From Macrocystis pyrifera (taxonomy: Eukaryota > Sar > Phaeophyceae > Laminariales > Laminariaceae), in assembly GCA_031763025.1 (NCBI GenBank), contig JASSKH010000028.1, positions 10,369,359-10,433,358 on the forward strand: 64,000 nt of DNA. The letters are read 5' to 3'. The translations under genes were made by a program, and so were the position numbers. Below the pieces are notes generated by a model, which saw only the letters and a list, made by a program, of their open reading frames with translations, ran no database searches and was not told where the DNA came from. How positions within the stretch are numbered: the stretch's first letter is position 1; every line of letters begins with the position of its first letter. Shown here piece after piece: positions 41,742-53,747 of this stretch.

Positions 41742-44700
41742 CTACCGCGGCGGCAACCCCCCCGCGACAAACGCCTCCTCTTCTTCTTCCTCCTCGAACG
41801 CCCTGCAGTCAAACATCGGCGGCGCGTCGAACCTCATGCCCCTTGGCGGCAGGAGCTCCGCCGACAGCGCCGGGGACATGGCAACCGACGAGACCTCATC
41901 GTAGCTCAGGCTTCCCCCGCCCCTACCCCCCGCGCGCCTCGTCCCCGGAGGTGTATCGGAGGCAGCCGCAGGCCTCCCTCCGAGAGGTGATAATAATACT
42001 GATGCTGATGAAGGTGATGATGATGGCGCGGGCGCCGATGCCACAGAGGGCGCCGAAGAAAAAGGCGTCATTGGAAAAGACGAAATCGGAGCCATCATCG
42101 GTGTCGACGATGGCGGTTCCGCCGCTACCGGCGACCCTACCTCCCAAGCGCCTCCCGCGGCATCGATTCCACCACCACCCCCCCCCGCCCGCCGCCGCCG
42201 CCGCCGCCGCCGCCGCCGATGCCGCGGCTGGCGCGATTTGTTGCGTTGGCGTTGGGATCGCTGGCGTTGATGGTGGCTGCATGGACGCGAAAAATCCGCC
42301 CGGGGCGAACCCCACCGCGACGGGCGTGGTTGCCGCCACTATTGTGGGTGTTCCGCCCGCCGTCGGGGTCGCAGCCGGTGAGGTTGGCCCTGCTTCCGCC
42401 GCAGCCTCTGCGCAAAACAAAGGACCGCGAGGTACAATATATGCAGGCAGGGACAAATGTAATTTAGCAGGACGACGACGCCACTGTCAGGGTGGAGTGA
42501 GCTTGCCTTTTTACACTCTGTTTTGCTCATCAGTACCTACCTGGTCATAGTGTACCCCTGGTACGTACGGTACTATTATACCAAGCTGCGCACAATTAGT
42601 TTTACATTTGGACCAACCATCTTCGTCCTTGGACAATTAATCGGCATCCGTTACTTCTACGCGGATCATAAGTATCAGTTTTTTTCAAACGGGTACATTT
42701 CCCGTTTTTAGAAAACCGGGTGGGTGGGAGCTTGGGGGGGGCGAGAGAGAGAGAGAGAGAACATACAGTCGCACCCTTGTTTGCCTTGGCCCTGATGCGC
42801 CTTTTCTCGTTCAGGTACATCTTTTTCAGGCAATCGCCCGTCATGTTCAGCTCCGTCGGCCACTTTAGAGCGAGCTGCGAAATTGGCGTGCACGAGGGAG
42901 GGGAGGGGGTAAGTACAAGGAGGGGCGAAAGGGGGTGCAGAGGGGCGGTGTACTCATGTCATGCAAGGCCGTAGTCGTATGGCCATAGACCCTCACATCT
43001 TTACAACGCCGGGACGGAGCACGTCGACTTTTCATCGACCAGGCGGACATTGCTTGCACCAAGCGCGAAGCGCCATGAGGTGTTCGGTGAGCCGCATGAA
43101 GGGTGAGCTGCATCCTACCAAGAACTGCTTGTGAGACGGGCTTCGGCACCCTGTGCGTGCTTTGTTGCATACGGATGACAGCGTCGAATTGATTTAGTTG
43201 AATTCCAGTGTGGTCACTCTCAGAGATAGCAACGGGTATACCTACCTTGTATGTAACTGCCTCGTGGGTGCCTTACCATACAATCATGACCGTTGTGCGG
43301 AGTTAAGGTTCTCCACCCAGCACAACGTGATCTAACCCAAGAGGGGGTCGGGGGGGGGGGGTGGAGGGAAGCGTGGTCATTGCACCGTTATGTTAATTGA
43401 TTTACCGCGTCACGTTGGCATTATACGTATAGAGGTTATGTCTCATTTTTCGCTTATTTTCTAACCTGCAGAAAGTTGGCACATAGATGGCGATGCCTTG
43501 TTGTGACAACAACGACACCACCACCGACACAAACCAACACCATCACCACGACCAACACCACCACCACCACCACCACCACCACGACCATGACCACCACGAC
43601 CACCACCACCACGAAGAAGCAGATTGTTGCCGCGCGTCTCCCTGAAACCGACAAAGCCAACAACAAGGAACCCCCGTGGTGGTGGGTGTAAAGTAGCACT
43701 CCCGGTGGAAGTGGTGGGTGTAAGGTGAGGGCGACTGTTGACTTACCTTGTCGTACAAAGATTTGTTTTCGGTCATCGCCTGCTTGGTTCTCAAGCCACT
43801 GAAGGAAGCAGGCGCGCGCGGGGTCGGCGGGGGGAGGGGTAAATGGGGGGGGTAAGTAGAGAGGGGGGGGTGTACTCATGTCATGCATGGCCGTAGTCGT
43901 ATGACCAAGTGGGGAGGGGGAGGAGGACGTCAGGACCAACCATATGAAATTGAGACAGCAGCACTGGAACCACCTGCAACATCGAAGGAGCAGTACTATA
44001 TCAGCGTTTCGGCGCGAGAGAGAAGTTGATGCCAGGGATTCATGTATGACGCCCGGGCACACGTCGCCTGCATACAGCCTCTGAATAACTCGGGTCAATT
44101 AGGAATTCACATTTTTGCGCCAAAATTGATTCATTTGATTGGCTTGCGATTTCACCAGGGTATTCCGGAGTATGGTGGATGATACCGGGGTACCAGGTAC
44201 TATACATGACATCTGGTAGACAGCATGATAGACTACACCAGAGGTTGTTGCATATGATGCCAGGGTACATATCAAGCTCTTACATGATACCGAGCTCAGG
44301 ACATTGCAGCAGTGCGCCTGCCATGCAACGCCAGACTCTTGAACCACAGACCGTTCAGTCCACTTGAAGTGCCTCTAACCCAACCAAATATTTCCTTACG
44401 GAGTACCTCCGGCCCTTCCCGTGTGAATTCCTTCCCGTTCTTATCCTTTAGAAAAATACCTCGACGTTTTTTTCGACATGTATATACCTTTCACGGCTAA
44501 TTTTTCGACTTGAAAGTCTCCGCTGTTTCTTCCACTTGAAATCTCTACCGGCAACCGTTCCTTCCGCTTGTATTTCATCACCGACTGTCCTATGATACGT
44601 GGAATGCCTTCCCGATGTTTCCACATGAAACGCCTCACCGCTGCACCCGACCCGTGGCGATGGCCACACGGTGGTGTCACTACCGGGTGGCGGCTTACCG

Positions 44701-47700
44701 TATTCCGAAGCATAAAGCTTGCCAGGTACCTGCGACGGCTAAGTACAGGGTAGGTCTTGCTAGGAACTCGCGCCGGTGGCTATCCGCATACATCGGGCGG
44801 ACAAATTCTCTACATATAGATCAACTAAATCATCTCTATCCTAACCTGCCGTTCTGATCGGTATTAAGTGCAAATCCAACCCAGGAAACATGATCTAGAC
44901 CATGCAGGTTATACGGCGCCCGCCCGGCAACATCAGCTAGAGATCACACACATCAGGAGATCACCACACAGCCGTCATCGCACAGCAATAATTGCACCGT
45001 CGCTTCTCGACAGCGCTCAAGCTCACAAGAGGCCCTACACCCACTGCACGAGCACCATATCAAGGCCCCGATGTTTTGAGCAGCGGCCCGCACAGCACTA
45101 TACCACCGACCACGCCGGTCCTATTGCTGCTGGATTGTTGTGTAAACTTACCAAATCACTATCTGCACCTGTCTAGGTTAGTCATCAAGTGGGAATCGAT
45201 GATCTGTCTCGAGGCGTCAACATCTTCTAAACAGGAGATATTTTATGCGGTGTTTTTCGAAACGACAAAACTCTTCCCCTTATCACACTCACTACAATGT
45301 AGTCGCCGCGACAAAAATAGGCATTCGGACGGGAGGGGGGAAGGGGGGGGGGGGGGGGGGGGGAAACGGGGGGCAGAAAGGAGTTGGGCAAGAAAGACAT
45401 AACTCACCCGTACTCGTTGACGCTCCACGCCTCGAAAGCCCGCAGCATTTCGTGCAGGTGTTCTCGCAGGCTGTTGGTCCAGGCGAAGGGAGGAGATAGG
45501 GGCTTTCCCCCGGATCTCAGCTGCGCCAAGCTTTCGTCCACCTGGCGAGGCGTGTCGCGATCGGGGTCAGGGTCAGTAGCGTACCAGGTACCTGGTATGT
45601 TTTACGACCTGCGGCGAAGCTTCGACAAAATGGCTGATTGTGCACGCAAACTCCTCGACAAAGTTTCGTTCTGATAACTTTCCGACAACTTTCCCAGGCG
45701 GTGGTGTCGGATAGGGCTGGTTAGGATTTAGAACCAAGTGTTTTTTAACCGTTTTAGCATAGCTGGGCCAAGCCATATGTATACACGGCTCGTCAGGGTT
45801 GGGGTAGGGGGCGAGGTTGTGAACGTGGGTGCGGTGGCCGATACGGACGGCGGCTGAGTGCTGAGTGCACAGCAGCAGTGAGTGATAGTAGTAGTGTTAG
45901 TAATATTAATAGTAGAAGTAGTAGTAGTAGCGGTGGAAGTAGTAGTTGCAGCAATAGTATCAGTGGCAGTAGTAGCACTACAACTGTGGTACATAGTAGT
46001 GTCGTCGTACAGTAGTAGCAGTAGCAATAGTCGTACTTACTAATAGTAGTCGTCGAAGTGGCAATATCAATAGTAGCAGAAGTAGTAGTAGTAGTAGTCG
46101 TTGTCGTAGAAGTACAGCCATTTGTACAAGCAAATACTACAGTAGTAGCAGTAATACTAGGAGGAGCACTACTTGATGCAGCAGCTGTAGTAGAAACAGC
46201 AGCAGTTATAATAGGAGAAGCAGCAGCAAACAGGATACAATGCTTGTACGTGCTGCGTATTTACTTCCTATTCCCATACTCGTAGAAGTCTACTGTAGTA
46301 GATGTATTGCACCGATACCAATACGTACCCATAGTATATAATTCCCGGCAGTCAGCAGCCTCGGGCGGGCAGCGGATAAAACGCCAAGACCTATAAATAC
46401 TGGCATAACACGAGAGAGCCACTAAAGAGGCACCTAAGCCCTGGAGGACACATGCACAGGCTGGTTCAAACAAAACGCCCCAAATTATGTCCGCCTACGA
46501 ATCCCGCATGCAATACCTACTCGAACGTCATACATTTCGAATCATAGAGGCCGTCATAAACAGTGGAAGAGGGTGACATAGCCAGAATTTCGTTCAGGAC
46601 CTAGGACTAGCGCTAGCGGCGAAAACATGCCCCAACCAACCACAGGCTTTCAAAAAGGTGAACAATCGCCAGGCGCTTCCGTAGAAAGAAGCCATTTTCT
46701 TCCCCTATTTTTTGTCCGAATGAGCCGGTTCCAGGTACCCCAAGGTACGCCTACATTTTCTTTCGCGCAAGTACTCCAAGAATTGACTGCGTAATGTCAA
46801 GATCAAGTCCAATATCACGCCAATAATCGATACTGCACCGAAACTAAGTCCAGTACAAGGCAACCACGTAAATTGCACACGTTTTCCGAACAAAAGCCCA
46901 AAAATGTTCATGCCGCTTTTGAGGGATAGATTCGTGAGTTTTTGCGACACTGTGTTGTGCGAGCCTCTGTCGACCCGTTAACGAGCGGTGTTTTCTTCTT
47001 TTTTCTTTTCTCGTCGGGAATTTGGCATTCATTGAGGCCCAAACAACAAAACAAACGATCAACAAGGAACCAATATTCCTGAATGGGTCCACAGGGGTTC
47101 ACAGAACATGCGTGCAAATGTTCAGGGTATATCTCTAAAGCAAAGGTGTGAAAATCCGACGCTTTGAATGTTCTGAACATTTAGCTTGAACCAGTTTGTA
47201 GGCCCGCAAGAAACGCCTCATCACGATGCAAACCTTTTCCTCGAAGATCACCCTGAGGACGCCGAACTCCTTGAAGAGACGGCCGCTCTCCACCCTGTCG
47301 TCCTCTTCCTTATAGGCCACGAGAATAACCTGGCGTTGTGCACACACACACAAAAAATCGGAAAATAATTTCGAAGCTGATTCGGAAAATGCCTTCGGAG
47401 GCAAATTATTCGGTTGACAATTCGGGGAATCGGAAGGCTAGTAGGCACGGTCGTTTGAGAAACCGAACCAGTGTGCATGAAAACATAACTCCAGACAGCA
47501 TAAATATTTATACTTCGTTTACATTCAACTGCACAGAGAGAGACTGACAGAGAGACCGACAGGCCGAGAGAATAGCTCGGAAAGGAAAGCGGGAGGGGGG
47601 GAGAGAGACAAACTAAGAGAGAGAGTGACGGAGACAGAGACGAGCGGAGATAGAGAGGGGCGGAGACGGAGACAGAAAGAAAGAGACAAAAAAAGGCAGA

Positions 47701-50700
47701 CAGACAGACAGATGGACAGGACTGACACACAGATAGACCGACAGACAAACCGACAGGCACAAAAAATCACAAAGAGCTACTACACATTGACAACGGCAAC
47801 GACAACGTCGCCACCGCTCGCTATCTTCCCCCGCACAAACGTCAAACCAATACTTCCCTACCGCCGCCGCCGCCACCGCCGAAGGGACTTAGGTCCCACA
47901 AAAAAATAAAACGCACACACAAAACGGTCCCGGGTGGAACCTAAATTGTTAAGACGCCCAACGGTGTGATGGGCCGGGCCGGGATGAGTTCGTGGGTAGG
48001 TACTCATGGCGGTAGGGACAGGAAGGGTACATCATGTAGACATGGGGTCGAGTACAGTACCAAACATAAAAGTGAGTTGCCGGGCACCTATACACCTCCC
48101 TGGCACACACGAATGTCCCCCGGGAGAGACATGCATGTTGCCTCTTATCATACGACCTTATCCCCAGACCGCTACACACACAACCATCTCGTACAACCTC
48201 GTACACTCCACACGTGTCTCTGAGGTTCTCGTGAAAACATACACACATATGTCGAACACCATCACAATCCAGATCATCTACAGATAGATCATCTAGATCC
48301 TAACCTGCCGTTTGGAGGCGTATGATAGTGCCAGATGTGTACAGTACGGATCAAACCCAGGGACTATGGGCTAGATCATCGTGCAGGCTACACGGCTCCC
48401 AACCGGCAGCACGAGCTTAAAGACCATGCAGAATTATCTACCGACCACGAGGTGGGAACTATCTATCTGATCCGTCTGAGCTGTGAAAAACATCTGGAGC
48501 CATCTCTACCTCCGCTAAAGTTCGATTCCGGTGAAAACGGTACGCGGCAACCCGACGAACACATCCCACGGGCTACGAATACATGATAGAAACAAAAATG
48601 CCACCATGTCCCTAAACGTATGGACAGCTTGTACATTAATATCGAGTAAAACGGCCCTCATATTTTGGGACGTTCATCAAGTTTGATTGCAATGTACTGG
48701 GTATAGGTCCCAAGTTCAGGAGCCCCCGTCATTCAAAACATTTTCGGGGCTCAAAGTACCCCTCCCTCCCCCCCGTCTCGAAAGAGACGCGTGGTCAATG
48801 GTCAAAATGACTAAGGCAAGCAACAAATGAGTACCCTCCCCCCCCCGCCCGCCTACCGTGGCATGCAAAAAAACGCCATCATGTCATAGGAAAACGCGGT
48901 TGGACCACATTTATTTTTAAACCGCCGCCCCCTACACTAAAAATAGCATATTAAAGAGCCAATAAGAGGCCTTGACGCGCCCAAAAAACACCGGCCTCCT
49001 AATATTACGGGGGGGGGGGGGGGGGGGGGGGGCATACATAGCAATCAGAACCCACGAAGGACCCAAAAATCATGTATCCCCCCACCACTTTTGGCGAAAA
49101 TGTAAGAACCGCTTTGTCTTGGTACTACGGTCTGAACGGTCCTTAAATTTCTGCCCAGAGTGCTACTTTTTTAAACGCCATGTTTCGGTTCTGACTACTA
49201 TGTTCCCCCACGACAATACATACTTTGTAGCATCTTTGGTGGCATGGCGTAACAAACACACACAGACGTACGTAGACGCACACACAGCGACACGTACGCA
49301 CCGCATGCACCTATCACACGGGTGTTAACGTAACCCCCCGCCCCCCTGGGACGAATCTTAGAGCCCGATATACTCCAACACCAGCGCGAGGGGGGGGGAG
49401 GGGCGTAATCATTTGTTGCCTGCCTTAGTCATTTGACCATTGACCACGCATCCCTTTCGAGACGTGAGGGCGGGGGGGGGGGGGGGGGGCACACACAACA
49501 AAAAGTGGTGGTGGCTTTTGGAAAGAATATCGTCGAGCTATACCGTACATACGTAGACGCGTCGCTCCTCGGCGTTTTTTGTGCTCTCCTCCACGTCGTC
49601 GATGCGTACAACCTGCTTCGACATTGGTCCGAGGGGGTGCGCTATGTTTGCGTGATACATACTGGTACACGGTAGACACATACCTTGACCGAAGACTGCG
49701 ACTGCCCGTACACGGTCGCCAGGCGGTCCAGGTAGGAAAATCTGCTGTGAGCGTCCGAGACAGACCGTCGCACCAGAGCGTCCAGCTTGCGCATCGCTTG
49801 CAGCACGCGGTCTGTGTGCTCGCCGCCGGGGCGGCCGCTCTCCACCCACCCTCGCGAGTCTGCGATATCGTGTTCGGGTGGGTTGACGCGCGGAAGTGGA
49901 AGAGGGGAGGGAGGGAGGAAGGGAAGGAGGGGGGGGGGGGGGGGTACCGTACTCGTTTGTTGCTTGACTTATCGCCTTATTAATTTGACCATTGACCACG
50001 TATCTCTTTGGAGACGGAGCACCGGTCCTACTTCTAATTGAGACACCTTCAACAGTTGGGCGCTCATTACGTTGTTTCCATATATTATTACATAGAGACT
50101 TTTTGCTAGTCTTATCCCATTCCTGTTTCGCCGCCTGTGTGTATGTGTGGGGAGCGGAAACGGGGAGGAAGTGTGTGGGGGGGGTGCTGCCTACTACAAA
50201 GGAGGCCTTGTTATCAAGGGGTGCCTGAGTTGTTTGGGCGTGGTACTATAAACATGCAGTGTCTACAACGATACATCATATATACTATTCTGGTAGTCTA
50301 GTCGCACAGCTTCAAACCGGACTACTACGCACTGACTGCGTGTAGTCGGACAGTTCTCGGTAATGTCGGCGAAGGAAGGAAGGGAAGGGTTGCAACATCA
50401 GTGCCTACCACCCCCCCTGCACAGCACAATTCCGCACCTTGCTCGAAGCGAACCAGCGCGACCTCAAGCGTCTGGTTCCAAGCCGCCACCACCGGCGCCG
50501 CCGTCGCCGCCGCCGTCACCGCCGTCGGTGTCGACACTCACCCCCCCCCCCCTCCCTCACCACCACTGCCGCTGCCTACACCCCCACCACCCTGGCCCCC
50601 ATCAGAACCCCCCACATCTAGGGCTTTACTGTCGCCTGTATTGGTGGGGGTTCCTGGCTGTTGTCTATGTAACACGCCCGCCAGCCCTAAAACCGCGCCG

Positions 50701-51352
50701 CCACCACCACCACCCTGTTGTACGGGGCTAGATACATGCACACCCCCCTTCGGCGGTGGTGGCGGCGGCGGTGGTAACAGCAGCAGCGATAGCGGCGGTA
50801 CCGTTAGAGTTAGCGCTACGGCTAGCGCTGCTGCCGTTACCGTTTGGGGTAGCCCCGGCTCCCTCTCCTCCTCCGCCTCCAGCACTTGCTCCGCCGTTAG
50901 AAACCACGGCCGTTACCCCACCCACAACATTGATATCGCTGCCCCCTTTACTAGTTGCAGCGGCGGCGGCGGTGGCCGCGGCGGCGGCGGCCGCGGTGCT
51001 GGCCGCAGCTGCGGAACCATCGGCGGTTTCGGAAAAGAGAGCCTGTCCGGTGCCCGCAGCCAGCGCGGCACTGGAGGTACCCCCGGCGGGGTTGACCTTG
51101 TTGAGCTTTGGGCTGGCCTTTTTTCCGCTCGCGGTCGCCTCGGCGGATACCTTTTTGTGTTTTTTCTTTGGCGGAGCCGCGGCGGCCTTTCCAGCTTCGG
51201 TGGGCGGTGTCGCCTTTGGCTTTGGGGGTTGGGGGTCGAGGGCGTCGGGCGGGTGCGGATGAGGAGGAGGAAGAGGAGGAAGAAGAGAGAGGGAGAGAGA
51301 GAGGCACAGAGGGCGAGGTGCGGAGAGCGAGGTACGGAGACAGAGGTTGGGA

Positions 51353-51403
<51 letters not shown>

Positions 51404-53747
51404 AGAGAGATAAATACAGGGGTATATGGGAGGGGGAATAAAGGGAGAGGCAAGAGAGACAGAGAGGTGAATGTAAGAAGAGCGGGATAGCGAGACAGGA
51501 AGACTTTTTAGACATTTGAGATATTGAAGAAAAAAAGCAGAGGCAGATGCAGAGACAAACAGAGAAGCATAGAGCGAGCGAGCAGAGTGCGAGCGGCAGA
51601 TCATGCTTCTACTAAAAGTCACGCTACCATAGCATACCTGCGAAGGGAACAGCCCCCCCCCCTCTTGCCCCGCGTACACACAGATTCAGCTACACCACCG
51701 TTCGCGCGCACCGTGCCAGGTGCATACAACGGCGCGTCAGCACCCACGGCGTGGTCCCCTCCTCGTTCCCAAAGGCGCGGACATGACGCGTCGAAGACGA
51801 CCCACGGCTCAACCTAGCCTACGTAAACTGTACCAGGTACAAAACATACCGGTAGGTAATCTACACCGATCCTACCTGAATAATACGTATGCAAACCAAT
51901 CTCGTCGGGGTTTTGTTTCCCCGACACCACAGCCGAACCTCACCTTTTTCTTTTTGCGGACGACAAGGTCACCATCCGCTCCCGACCCCGACCCCGCTCC
52001 TGCCGCTCCCGCCGACCCCATCCCGCCTGTAGCTCCCCCCTCGCTCTCTCCACCGCCGCCGCCGCTGCCGCTGCCACCGTTGGTGTGCTGCCCCGAACCG
52101 TCGCTGCCGCCGCCGGCTGACCCGACCGTTGCGACGGACCCCTGGTTCGCGAAGAACCCCGAGTGGACCGTTTGTGCCTTGCTTGAGGCCTCCTGCTCTC
52201 GTCGTTACCACCGCACGCCCCGGGCGGCATGGCAAGGGGGAAGGGAACGGGAACGAGAACGATTACAATGAGACGGGGTTTTCGAGATGTGCAACAAAGA
52301 ACGCATCCGTAGGGGTTAGGGTGGTCAACGCGCTTTCGTGCGGGTCGCTCGGGCCGTCGATGTGCCTTGTTTCTGCTCGAACCCTCTCTCTCATACTTAA
52401 GTGTCTCACTGCAGCAACAACAGCAGCAGCGAGAGGGACTGACCCCAACCCTTCTTTCTCCCCAGCTTGCCTCTCTGATAGCGCGGGAGAGCCACTGCTT
52501 CTGGCGGCCCGCTTGCACCTAGCCTAGAGAGTGGTGGACGCAGAAGCAGGGAACAACTACCCTACATCTCTTTCGCTGATGAGAAATCCGGACGATCCAT
52601 CTCACAAAGAAACTGGCAAGCGTTGTATATAAGAGTTTCTCATAATAGCAGGGCTCCTGGAACCCGCTCGAGCGCAAATTACCCAGCTGCTTGAGCAGCA
52701 TGAGACACAAACATAGAACATACAATACATAGATAAAAAGGCCGTCCCGCTTCCCTTTCCCTCCCATACCGCTGTCGAAAGCATCACTCCATGCACACTC
52801 CCCTACTCCCACACCCACCCACCTTGGCGTAGTACGCCTTCTCCAATTCAGAGTCGTCGATGAAGTCGTCCTCGTAGTCGAAGCTATGCCTCCGCACAGC
52901 CTTTTTCCTGCTCTTGCCCTTGCTCTTTCCCGCCGCGCCCCCCCCTGCCCCGCCACCATCAACGCCTCCGCCGCCACCACCACCATCGCCCCCTTCGCCG
53001 CCTCCACCGCTACCGTCGACCCCGCTACCCCCGTTGTCGTCACTGCTCTCCGCCTCGCTCTCGTCGCTGCTGCTATCCGACGAGCTCGTGCACATTCCGG
53101 ACCCGCCTCCTCCGTGCTGGAGCTCCAGGCGCTCGATGAGCCCCATCCAGCCTCGGGTTCGGCTCTCCCTGGAGATCTTTCCGGCACCGCCCTGTTGCTG
53201 GACGACCATTGCTTCCGGGCCCGTCGCTGTTCCTGCCGCCGCCGCCTCCACGTCCACGGAGCCGATCGATTCGGCACCGGTGGCAGGTGTCACCCCTGTT
53301 GACACCCCAGCCCCCGCCCCTGCAGGAAGACTGCTGCTTCCCGCGCCGTTGCTACCCGCGGCTGCTCCTGCGGCCGTTATTGATCCATCGGCCGTGGCCG
53401 CGCCCACCGACGCTGCTGCCGCCCCATCTCCAACAGGGACTCCCCCCCGCGCGCCTCCTCCTTCCCCCCCTCCCCCGGTTGAACCAACAACCACGCCGCT
53501 CGCAGTTTCTCCCGAGACCGATGCTACTGCTGGCCCTGAAGAATAATGGGTGGCAGCCTCTGAGTTTGCAGATGTCTCCGTTAATTGCCCCGCGCCGACC
53601 CCGGTCGCAGCACCATCAGGAGCAGCAGGGGTTGGAGCGTCGGTGGCTGAAGCCGAACTTTTTAGTTTCCGTCTTGGGCCGTCGGCCTCGCGTATCAAAC
53701 TCTTCACGCTCACCCCGGTGGGGTGAGCCGCGCAGTCGATATAAAAC
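41742..53747 (-). CDS. Ubinuclein/HPC2-like HIRA-complex protein (multi-exon)
   Basis: Exons in transcript order: 53747-52823, 52192-51944, 51219 to about 50544 (or on to 50438), 49859-49684, 47329-47234, 45541-45408, 43798-43747, 42874-42775, 42407-41742. All phases agree (2/0, 0/0, 0/1, 1/0, 0/0, 0/2, 2/0, 0/1, 1/stop). Exon 1 ends with F-D-Y-E-D-D-F-I-D-D-S-E-L, the Hpc2-related (HUN) domain, and exon 2 continues with H-S-G-F-F-A-N-Q-G. Later small exons read F-A-W-T-N-S-L-R-E-H-L-H-E-M-L-R-A-F-E-A-W-S-V and L-K-W-P-T-E-L-N-M-T, fitting the ubinuclein middle domain. Ubinuclein binds HIRA/ASF1 and helps deposit histone H3.3 in the nucleus. The exon 41742-42407 needs one base removed from a 9-C run (42178-42186, plus strand) to read through and match phase. 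The first exon, before F-Y-I-D-C-A-A-H, was not found. Confidence 0.85.
42935..43360 (-). mobile_element. SINE-like (family A) element, reverse
   Basis: Plus-strand order: short G-rich lead, GTACTCATGTCATGCAAGGC, CATAGACCCTCACATC, GCCGGGACGGAGCACGTCG, GCACCAAGCGCGAAGCGCC, GTGAGCTGCATCCTACCAAG, GGATGACAGCGTCGAATTGA, then the upstream half with CTCGTGGGTGCCTTACCATA and AACGTGATCTAACCCAAGAG. It is in an intron of the ubinuclein-like gene, same strand as the gene. Confidence 0.8.
43480..43620. repeat. (CCA)n/(ACC)n simple repeat
   Basis: CCA/CGA triplet tract in the ubinuclein intron; it creates poly-His, poly-Thr and poly-Trp false ORFs. Confidence 0.85.
43858..43905 (-). mobile_element. SINE-like (family A) 3' stub, reverse
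   Basis: G-run then GTACTCATGTCATGCATGGC and CGTAGTCGTATGACCA. Only the last about 35 bp of the family are present, next to the exon at 43747-43798. Confidence 0.65.
44825..44945 (+). repeat. Dispersed repeat family C, copy 2
   Basis: TCATCTCTATCCTAACCTGCCG, AATCCAACCCAGGAA, CATGCAGGTTATACGGCGCC and CCGGCAACATCAGCT. Shares order of blocks with 48285-48420. Confidence 0.6.
45880..46240. repeat. AGT/AGC triplet-rich tract
   Basis: Irregular AGT, AGC and GTA triplets through the intron between the exons at 47234 and 45541, broken by unique sequence. No unit length is fixed; pseudo-ORFs of Thr or Ser result. Confidence 0.75.
47525..47770. repeat. GAGA/GACA purine-rich repeat
   Basis: Imperfect GAGA, GACA and GACAGACAGACAG stretches, upstream (in transcript sense) of the exon 47329-47234. 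On the minus strand this is a long CT/TGTC tract. Confidence 0.85.
48285..48420 (+). repeat. Dispersed repeat family C, copy 3
   Basis: GATCATCTAGATCCTAACCTGCC, ATCAAACCCAGGGA, CGTGCAGGCTACACGGCTCC and CCGGCAGCACGAGCT, in the same order as the copy at 44825-44945. Confidence 0.6.
48773..48850 (+). mobile_element. 5'-truncated LINE 3' end (family B)
   Basis: GTCTCGAAAGAGACGCGTGG, TCAAAATGACTAAGGCAAGC, AACAAATGAGTAC then a C-rich tail; preceded by CCCCTCCCTCCCCCCCG. Confidence 0.75.
49391..49490 (-). mobile_element. 5'-truncated LINE 3' end (family B), reverse
   Basis: GGCGTAATCATTTGTTGCCTG, TTAGTCATTTGACCATTGACC and ACGCATCCCTTTCGAGACG, with G-runs on both sides (about 49391-49401 and 49471-49489). 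In transcript sense of the element it is preceded by a C-run, as for other copies. Confidence 0.75.
49928..50110 (-). mobile_element. Longer LINE 3' end (family B), reverse
   Basis: G-run (about 49930-49944), GTACTCGTTTGTTGCTTG, GACCATTGACCACGTATCTC, GAGACGGAGCACCGG, GACACCTTCAACAGTTGGGC and GCTCATTACGTTGTTTCCAT: the same order as in the LINE at 27258-27420. It lies between the ubinuclein exons at 49684-49859 and 50438-51219. Confidence 0.8.
51355..51402. repeat. 48-base G homopolymer
   Basis: Uninterrupted G-run in the intron between the exons starting at 51944 and 51219 of the minus-strand gene, so C-rich in the transcript close to the acceptor. It is the longest G tract in the window; the reported length is unlikely to be exact. 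Confidence 0.95.

Noticed and set aside
41351-42550. 399-residue plus-strand ORF
   Set aside because: Antisense to the last two ubinuclein exons; starts in a simple-repeat region and has no recognisable domain.
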